Source: Hyphomicrobiales bacterium (lineage in GTDB: Bacteria; Pseudomonadota; Alphaproteobacteria; Rhizobiales; Aestuariivirgaceae). Taken from it: 63,947 bases of DNA. The notes below the pieces were generated by a model. The model searched no databases. It saw nothing but the letters and a program-made list of their open reading frames with translations, and was not told the DNA's origin. Location: NCBI GenBank assembly GCA_025359045.1, contig JANYHN010000037.1:1-63947 (forward strand), read 5' to 3'. Shown in pieces: positions 58,724 to 63,947 of this stretch; the first letter of the stretch is position 1; every line of letters starts with the position of its first letter. Made by a program: the position numbers and the translations under genes.

Positions 58724-59592
58724 ACCGGCCGTTGTTGCTTTTGCTTGGTACAGGAACAATGCTTGGATTAAATTTTCCAATTGGTAAATTAGCGCTAGCG
58801 CACGGAGTTGATCCAGCGCTTTGGGCTGCAATTATCTCATTGGGGGCGGGACTTTCTATGCTGCTCGTAGCAAACTTGCAAAAAACTGCAAAATCAAACT
58901 CTGATAGCACATTGAAATTTTCGCTGGTTTCGGGTTGTTTGTCTTATGTGATGCCAAATCTTTTGACGTTTATGGTCATCCCCAAAATTGGCAGCGGTTT
59001 GACTGCGGTAATGTTTGCTCTTTCGCCGGTTGCGACCGCACTGATTTCAATTTTCCTTCGTGTGCGTCCGCCCAATTTGATCGGAATTTTGGGGATCATT
59101 TTAGGATTGATTGGAGCGCTGATAATTACATTGGGAAGAAACACAAATTTAGAGACTGATGGATCTGGCTGGATAGTCGTTGCGTTACTTATCCCCGTCT
59201 TTCTAGGCTTCGGCAATGTCTATCGCACCTTAGCTTGGCCAGAGGGCGCTTCCCCACATGGGCTGGCTGCATATACAAATTTGGCAGCCGTTCCTTTTTT
59301 GGCAACGATGTCTATTTTGATGGGATTCAATCTTGCACCGCTTGCTTCGTTAGGCGGGCTAATCGCGCTGCAGATTTTGGTTTCAACAATCATGTTTCTC
59401 ATGTTCTTTCAACTTCAACAAATCGGTGGCCCAACTTATCTCAGTCAAATTGGCTATGTCGCAGCGGCTGTCGGACTGTTTATTGGCGCAACCTTTTTGG
59501 GTGAAATCTATTCCACACTGGTTTGGATTGGAGCAGGGGTTGTGGCTCTTGGCATTACTGTGTCAACATGGAGCGGATTGAAGAAAACATAA
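58720..59592 (+). CDS. DMT-superfamily (EamA) transporter
   Basis: A 290-residue protein with about ten membrane helices arranged as two EamA repeats, as in drug/metabolite exporters such as RhaT-like and YdcZ-like proteins. 'LLLLGTGTMLGLNFPIGKLAL' starts repeat one, and 'GPTYLSQIGYVAAAVGLFIGATFLGE' lies in repeat two. The start overlaps the nnr stop (ATGA), so it is translated from the same message. Substrate unknown. Confidence 0.88.
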   Translation: MNRPLLLLLGTGTMLGLNFPIGKLALAHGVDPALWAAIISLGAGLSMLLVANLQKTAKSNSDSTLKFSLVSGCLSYVMPNLLTFMVIPKIGSGLTAVMFALSPVATALISIFLRVRPPNLIGILGIILGLIGALIITLGRNTNLETDGSGWIVVALLIPVFLGFGNVYRTLAWPEGASPHGLAAYTNLAAVPFLATMSILMGFNLAPLASLGGLIALQILVSTIMFLMFFQLQQIGGPTYLSQIGYVAAAVGLFIGATFLGEIYSTLVWIGAGVVALGITVSTWSGLKKT

Positions 59593-59605
59593 GGCATATT
59601 CTGCA

Positions 59606-60220
59606 ATGAGCGTTGATCTTGCATTGGTCTTAGCTGTGGATTGCTCGTCAAGTGTTGATGCAGGCGATTTTCATTTGCAAATGTTTGGCATTTCCGAGGC
59701 GCTGCGCAGTCCAAAAGTTTTGGACGCCATTCAGTCGGGTGAAAACCAGAATATAGCATTTTCGCTCGTGCATTGGTCGACACGTAAAAGCCAGCGCATA
59801 ATTATCAAATGGCGCCAACTTGCCACCCACAACGACCTTTTTAACACGGCACATGAAATTGAGCTGGCCGATAGGCAGTGGCAAATTGGTGGAACTGGCT
59901 TGGCTGCTGCAATTGATTTCAGCGTGGCGCTGATTGAAAAATTACCGATTGATGCTGTGCGAAAAGTCATTGATATTTCGGGCGACGGCCAAGAGAATGA
60001 CGATGGCGATGTTGTTTACTCGCGTAAAGCTGCAATTGCTAAAGGTATAACCATAAATGGTCTACCAATACTCGATGGCTCGAGAACAATAGAAGCCTAT
60101 TATCGCTATCGAGTTATTGGCGGGGCTGGTTCATTTTTGGTGCCCGCTAGGAACTCACAAGACTTTGGCGAAGCCATGGAGCAGAAATTGCTTCGCGAAA
60201 TTGGGCCACAAACAGCTTAG
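59606..60220 (+). CDS. DUF1194 (von Willebrand A-like) protein without signal peptide
   Basis: A 204-residue vWA-type domain. The metal-ion site is seen in 'AVDCSSSVDAGDF' (DxSxS), with the later 'GGTGLAAAIDF' Thr and 'VIDISGDGQEND' Asp. DUF1194 proteins are usually secreted with a signal peptide, but here the first residues already form strand one, and no start codon exists further up in frame. The gene follows the DMT transporter by 13 bases. A cytoplasmic binding or scaffold role would follow if the start is right; function unknown. Confidence 0.82.
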   Translation: MSVDLALVLAVDCSSSVDAGDFHLQMFGISEALRSPKVLDAIQSGENQNIAFSLVHWSTRKSQRIIIKWRQLATHNDLFNTAHEIELADRQWQIGGTGLAAAIDFSVALIEKLPIDAVRKVIDISGDGQENDDGDVVYSRKAAIAKGITINGLPILDGSRTIEAYYRYRVIGGAGSFLVPARNSQDFGEAMEQKLLREIGPQTA

Positions 60221-60222
60221 GG

Positions 60223-60867
60223 TTATCGAGCAGCCCAAAGCAAACCGCGCCGCACGATTTCCTTCATTTGTGGCACTGCAAATTCATCAGCCGTATGACC
60301 AAGTGCGGAATAGAAAACCCGCGCCTTGCCATAACCCTTTTTCCAAACCACGGGCATCACCACACCTTTGATAAAATCGCAGTGTGTGCCATCGAATATG
60401 GTGGTCGCCAAAACCTCATTGGCGGGATCTACATGCATGTAATATTGCTCAGATCTATAATCAAAATCACCAATACCTTCTACTATTGGATCAGTGGGCT
60501 TTGATATGTTTACACGGTAGTCAATGATGTTGCCGGGGTGGGAAACCCATTGGCCGCCTGTCATGAATTGATACTCAACTTCGTTACGAAACGAGTCACA
60601 CATCAATCCGTGAAACCCACCAAGACCTACGCCGCCTTTCACCGCCGCGCACAGGTTTTCGACTTCATCTTTGGCTATCGTCGACATTGTAACCATAGGC
60701 ACTATCAAATTCAGGCTATGAATTGCCGGATCAAGATATGCTGTGGTCGAACTCTCGACACGTACTTGAAAGTTATCCGCCTCTAAAATTTCCCGCACAA
60801 CGGCAGCGGAACGATCTGGTGTATGGCCATCCCACCCACCCCAAACGATTAAAGCGTTTTTCGTCAT
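60223..60867 (-). CDS. ThuA-domain protein
   Basis: A 214-residue class I glutamine-amidotransferase-like fold of the ThuA family. The start 'ALIVWGGWDGHTPDRSA', 'GGFHGLMCDSFR', 'FDYRSEQYYMHVD' and 'PVVWKKGYGKARVFYSALGHTADEF' are diagnostic. ThuA is linked to trehalose and related disaccharide catabolism in rhizobia, but no trehalose genes are near, and many ThuA-domain proteins have other roles. The ATG at 60867 follows GGAAAAAT; an in-frame ATG at 60888 is less likely. Confidence 0.87.
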   Translation of the reverse strand: MTKNALIVWGGWDGHTPDRSAAVVREILEADNFQVRVESSTTAYLDPAIHSLNLIVPMVTMSTIAKDEVENLCAAVKGGVGLGGFHGLMCDSFRNEVEYQFMTGGQWVSHPGNIIDYRVNISKPTDPIVEGIGDFDYRSEQYYMHVDPANEVLATTIFDGTHCDFIKGVVMPVVWKKGYGKARVFYSALGHTADEFAVPQMKEIVRRGLLWAAR

Positions 60868-61042
60868 TATTTTTCCAAATTCAACCAATGCGTTTGACCC
60901 TGTCTAAGACCAATCCCAAGTCTCAGCAAGGTCGAAACATATCTGCCGATGCACCCAGTTAAGTTAACGCGGTAAGTCTTAATGCTAAGAGCATAAGGCC
61001 TGCATATTGCAGTTCCTGCCTTTGAATCGATGAGACTGTCCC

Positions 61043-62152
61043 ATGATGAAACTGCCAAATATCCAGATATTGCGCGCTGTCGCGGCCCTAGCAGTCGTTT
61101 TTTATCATGACGGCATTGAAACAACCAATATTTGCACGAGTAATGGCACTCCCTGCACTTATGATTTCTGGGTTGGCGGATTTGGCGTACCCCTGTTTTT
61201 CATCATCAGCGGGTTCATAATGGTCATGACCAGTTGGAAGTCTTTTGGTCAAATTGGCGCACCGCTTGATTTTATCAAACGTCGAATTATTCGTATCGTG
61301 CCGCTTTACTGGCTGGTCACATCTCTCGCTGTCGTCGGCATAATCATTTCGCCGGCCATGCTTAATGTGCCGGTGCTTGATCCGCTTTACATTGCCGCGT
61401 CATATCTGTTTTGGCCAGTTACTCGCGTTAACGGTCTTGTCAGACCAATTGCCAATCTAGGCTGGACGCTCAATCTTGAAATGATGTTCTATGCAGTTTT
61501 TTCTCTGGCACTATTTTTCAGCCGTGCCTGGGGGTTGATTTTGGCGATCAGCTTTCTGGCGGGCTTGTCACTGCTTCAAGTATTTGGACTTTTTGGCAAG
61601 GCTGGCGCACTACAGTCTACGCCGCTGAATTTCTGGGCTGATCCGATTATACTCAATTTCATTATGGGAATGGTTTTAGCTATATTTTTTCGCAGAGGCT
61701 TTCGAATAAATCTAATTGAAACCTCGTTGTTAATTGCGATTTCGGTTGTTGGCATTTTGCTTGTTGGCAATTTCAGCGACTTCCTTAATGCCTTGCCGGA
61801 AAATCACATCATCAACCGCGTTACTGCGATGATCCCCATGTTGTGCCTCGTTGTTGCGGCAACGATGGGCCCACAATTGGATGCTTCCAAAGCAGTATGG
61901 CGCGCTGGCCTGTTGGTCGGCGATGCTTCATACAGTTTATACCTGATCCACCCATTCATTTTGCGACCATTAGCGAAGATTTGGGGAAAAGTAATTGGCA
62001 CCCATTTGCCGGTCTGGTCGTTTACAATGATAGGCATCTTTGTGGCGTTAGGTGGAGGCTTAACGCTATACGCTCTGGTTGAGAGGCCTTTAACTCGCTA
62101 CCTTGGTAGGCACCGAAAGCATGTCCCAAGTCAGGCCTTATCACCTGTTTGA
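61043..62152 (+). CDS. Acyltransferase-3 family membrane protein
   Basis: A 369-residue polytopic protein of the OafA/NodX group with about ten helices. 'NIQILRAVAALAVVFYHDG' supplies the catalytic His of the first helix, and 'GGFGVPLFFIISGFIMVM' and 'DASYSLYLIHPFIL' are family motifs. Such enzymes acetylate or acylate O-antigen, Nod factors, exopolysaccharide or glucans. No polysaccharide genes flank it, so the acceptor is unknown. ATG at 61043 or 61046. Confidence 0.88.
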   Translation: MMKLPNIQILRAVAALAVVFYHDGIETTNICTSNGTPCTYDFWVGGFGVPLFFIISGFIMVMTSWKSFGQIGAPLDFIKRRIIRIVPLYWLVTSLAVVGIIISPAMLNVPVLDPLYIAASYLFWPVTRVNGLVRPIANLGWTLNLEMMFYAVFSLALFFSRAWGLILAISFLAGLSLLQVFGLFGKAGALQSTPLNFWADPIILNFIMGMVLAIFFRRGFRINLIETSLLIAISVVGILLVGNFSDFLNALPENHIINRVTAMIPMLCLVVAATMGPQLDASKAVWRAGLLVGDASYSLYLIHPFILRPLAKIWGKVIGTHLPVWSFTMIGIFVALGGGLTLYALVERPLTRYLGRHRKHVPSQALSPV

Positions 62153-62168
62153 CTTCGTCAATTCAGAA

Positions 62169-62414
62169 TTACTTGCTCAATCTTTTTCTATTGGCTCTCA
62201 CCTTGCGGCGTACATTTTTGGTCGTAGCATCAAGCGAGCCTCCCATCATGAGTTTCAGCGTTTCGACTTGAGCACTGCTGATTTTTTCGCTCACCATTAA
62301 ATTAGCCTCGCGTTCGGCTTTAGCGCCTCCCAGCGCGAGCTTCATTGTGCGAAGCCATATAACTTGCTGCGCTTCGCCTGCTAACATCATCATGTTCATC
62401 CAAGATTTGTACAC
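62169..62414 (-). CDS. Small basic helical hypothetical protein
   Basis: An 81-residue protein, rich in Met, Ala and Lys, with no signal peptide. Residues 1-58 look like two amphipathic helices ('MNMMMLAGEAQQVIWLRTMKLALGG', 'ANLMVSEKISSAQVETLKLMMGG' type pattern), and the last 18 residues are strongly basic. GTG start at 62414 with AAAGGA eight bases upstream. It precedes no other gene on its strand but follows the uracil-DNA glycosylase gene by 25 bases. A weak resemblance to phasin-like helices or nucleoid-associated proteins was noted, not enough to name it. Confidence 0.65.
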   Translation of the reverse strand: MYKSWMNMMMLAGEAQQVIWLRTMKLALGGAKAEREANLMVSEKISSAQVETLKLMMGGSLDATTKNVRRKVRANRKRLSK

Positions 62415-62439
62415 TTCAATATTCCTTTGCCGGATAAAC

Positions 62440-63018
62440 TTAAATGATTAACTCGACCTTTTGTTTCAAATGCGGCACGACTTGATCTTCAAACCAAGCA
62501 TTTTTTCGCAGCCATATGCCATTGCGGGGTGATGGATGCACCAATGGGAAATATCCCAATGCAACATAATCCCGCCAGTTTCGAACAGTTTCAGTCAAGT
62601 TTTCATTTCGCTTTTCACCCAGATAAGTCTTTTGTGCGTATTGCCCAATCAGCAATGTGAGTTCGATATTCGGCATAAGCTTCAAAACTCTTTCATGCCA
62701 TAATGGCGCGCATTCCGGACGCGGCGGCATATCGCCCGATTTGCCTTTGCCGGGATAACAAAAGCCCATCGGAACAATAGCAATCTTGCTCTCATCATAA
62801 AATACTTCGCGCGTTACTCCGAGCCAATTGCGTAAGCGCTTGCCTGATTCATCGTCCCAAGGAATGCCTGATGCATGAACCTTTGTACCCGGCGCTTGGC
62901 CTATGATCAAAATTTTCGCCGATACTTTCCCACGAAGAATTGGGCGTGGGCCTAAAGGCAAATGCGCGGCACATACTATGCAAGACCGAATTTCGCCGAG
63001 AAGCTTATCGAGTGTCAT
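62440..63018 (-). CDS. Uracil-DNA glycosylase family protein
   Basis: A 192-residue protein of the COG1573-like UDG superfamily. The water-activating motif region is 'IIGQAPGTKVHASGIPWDDESG', followed by 'VPMGFCYPGKGKSGDMPPRPECAPLWH' and the C-terminal 'LVHPSPRN'. Two N-terminal Cys residues ('SCIVC') could be remnants of the Fe-S ligands of families 4/5; a complete set of four was not identified. Starts at 63018 (no clear ribosome-binding site) or 63036. Role in uracil or deaminated-base repair is inferred. Confidence 0.8.
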   Translation of the reverse strand: MTLDKLLGEIRSCIVCAAHLPLGPRPILRGKVSAKILIIGQAPGTKVHASGIPWDDESGKRLRNWLGVTREVFYDESKIAIVPMGFCYPGKGKSGDMPPRPECAPLWHERVLKLMPNIELTLLIGQYAQKTYLGEKRNENLTETVRNWRDYVALGYFPLVHPSPRNGIWLRKNAWFEDQVVPHLKQKVELII

Positions 63019-63124
63019 AATTTGATATTTACACATCTCAGCGCACGAACGCCTCAACATAATGTGACTTCGAGTTGTTGACGGCTTGAGGCTAAAGTAC
63101 GCGTAATCAAATCAGGAGCCCACC

Positions 63125-63775
63125 ATGCGCAAATCGCTAGCTTTATCATTTCTCGCACTCACGACATTGATGTCAGTTCATGCCCTTGCTGGCGGCCCGG
63201 CCAAAGGTGTTGTTGAGTTGTTCACCAGCCAAGGCTGTTCAGATTGTCCGCCAGCTGATCGCACGCTGGGAGAACTTACAAATAATGGCGGCGTGATAAC
63301 ATTGGCTTGGCATGTTGACTATTGGGATTATCTGGGATGGCGCGATACGTTCTCCAGCAAGTCCGCAACCAATCGCCAAGAAGCCTATAATCGCACAATT
63401 GGGGCAGGGGTGTTCACGCCGCAATTTGTGGTCAATGGTAAAAGCAGCGGATTAGGCGGCCAGAATGGTGGCTTACCTGTTGCTGTAAATATCAAAAACA
63501 ATGGTGGATCAATTTCAGTGAGCACTGGTTCAGGCAGCGGGTCAGCAAATCTTTATCTGGTAACTTACTCCAATAGTTCGACGGTGGCCATCCAACGCGG
63601 TGAAAATCGGGGTAAAAGCGTCACTTATCGTCATGTTGTTTCAGGACTACGCAGCATTGGCAGCTGGAACGGCAGCCCGGTGAGCGTTAGTGTTCCCCAT
63701 GGCGGTGGCGGTTGTGCTGTTATTCTCCAGCGCGGCACCAATGGGCCAATCTTGGGGGCAGCCTCCTGCGGCTAA
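63125..63775 (+). CDS. DUF1223 secreted thioredoxin-like protein
   Basis: A 216-residue protein with a signal peptide ending near 'VHALAGG', followed by a thioredoxin-like fold. The motif 'LFTSQGCSDCPPADRTL' puts a C-x-x-C at the redox position, and 'LAWHVDYWDYLGWRDTF' is the DUF1223 hallmark. The C-terminal part is a Ser/Gly-rich beta domain. Redox activity is plausible from the Cys pair; no function is established. ATG at 63125 with AGGAG seven bases before. Confidence 0.9.
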   Translation: MRKSLALSFLALTTLMSVHALAGGPAKGVVELFTSQGCSDCPPADRTLGELTNNGGVITLAWHVDYWDYLGWRDTFSSKSATNRQEAYNRTIGAGVFTPQFVVNGKSSGLGGQNGGLPVAVNIKNNGGSISVSTGSGSGSANLYLVTYSNSSTVAIQRGENRGKSVTYRHVVSGLRSIGSWNGSPVSVSVPHGGGGCAVILQRGTNGPILGAASCG

Positions 63776-63865
63776 GTTTGCTACAAATCTCTGCTTTCAT
63801 CTGTGAAATCCCTCTGCTATAGCCCGCTCGATTGAAATGCCCCGGGGCCTAAGGCCGGACATGAT

Positions 63866-63947
63866 GCGGGCGTGGTGAAATTGGCAGACACGCAGGATTT
63901 AGGTTCCTGTGGGGTAACTCGTGGGGGTTCAAGTCCCTCCGCCCGCA
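63866..63947 (+). tRNA. tRNA-Leu(UAG), 3' end at the window edge
   Basis: Acceptor arms GCGGGCG and CGCCCGC pair in full, the anticodon stem CAGGA/TCCTG encloses a loop TTTAGGT with anticodon TAG, a long class II variable arm lies between, and the T arm contains GGTTCAAGTCC. The discriminator A is the last base of the window; CCA would lie beyond or be added. Confidence 0.97.

Noticed and set aside
60223..60867. ThuA-domain protein taken as evidence for trehalose catabolism
   Set aside because: No thuB, thuEFGK or trehalose genes in the window; the domain alone is not specific.

Overview
The window reads as an ordinary chromosomal segment of an alphaproteobacterium, most probably of the order Hyphomicrobiales (Rhizobiales), with a GC content judged by eye to be near 50%. 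The indicators are the general amino-acid transporter aapJQMP, a glnB-glnA pair on its own sigma-54-type promoter, an iscR-desulfurase-sufBCDS-sufT-sufA operon, an RNase E with a long acidic insert, the complex I accessory subunit NDUFA12, a BA14K-like secreted protein, and a pyrophosphate-type phosphofructokinase. Genus cannot be fixed by reading alone. No transposase, integrase, phage gene, CRISPR array or rRNA was seen; the only RNA gene is a tRNA-Leu(UAG) at the right edge.

Layout. 1-5.1 kb: pseudouridine-5'-phosphate glycosidase (cut by the left edge), a TSUP exporter, a DedA/PAP2/LssY membrane fusion, NDUFA12, MlaD and a DUF2155 protein. 5.1-10.3 kb (minus): aat, accC, accB, aroQ, a DsbA-type oxidoreductase and a BepA-like M48 protease. 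10.4-19 kb: RNase E with a roughly 560-base non-coding leader region, then amiC, PBP1A and prfB with an intact programmed +1 frameshift, followed by a bactofilin; this is an envelope and cell-shape block. 19-25 kb: a giant AsmA/DUF3971 protein, tyrS and anmK. 25-29.2 kb (minus): an alpha/beta hydrolase and a four-gene sugar module (Gfo/Idh dehydrogenase, TIM-barrel isomerase, RPE-type epimerase, ROK kinase). 29.4-36.7 kb: the Fe-S assembly operon ending in a TfoX-domain protein.

36.7-49.3 kb: PilZ protein, RhlE helicase, aquaporin, KatG, a GNAT acetyltransferase, a BaiN-like flavoprotein, a BA14K-like protein, a GMC oxidoreductase divergent from an enolase-superfamily protein and a beta-hydroxyacid dehydrogenase, a glycine-zipper protein and a sterol-desaturase-family hydroxylase. 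49.4-58.7 kb: the nitrogen block (aapJQMP converging on glnB-glnA), MOSC protein, PPi-type phosphofructokinase and the NAD(P)HX repair enzyme. 58.7-63.9 kb: DMT transporter, DUF1194, ThuA-like protein, acyltransferase, a small basic hypothetical protein, uracil-DNA glycosylase family protein, DUF1223 protein and the tRNA.

Most of the window is conserved housekeeping. I found no clear novel defence or mobile system. The observations most worth following are a PAP2 domain that has lost its nucleophile, an enolase-superfamily protein lacking one metal ligand, the orphan sugar operon, the RNase E leader, the sigma-54-type promoter before glnB, hairpins at the aapJ/aapQ junction and at the sterol-desaturase ribosome-binding site, and the systematic abutting or overlap of convergent gene ends.
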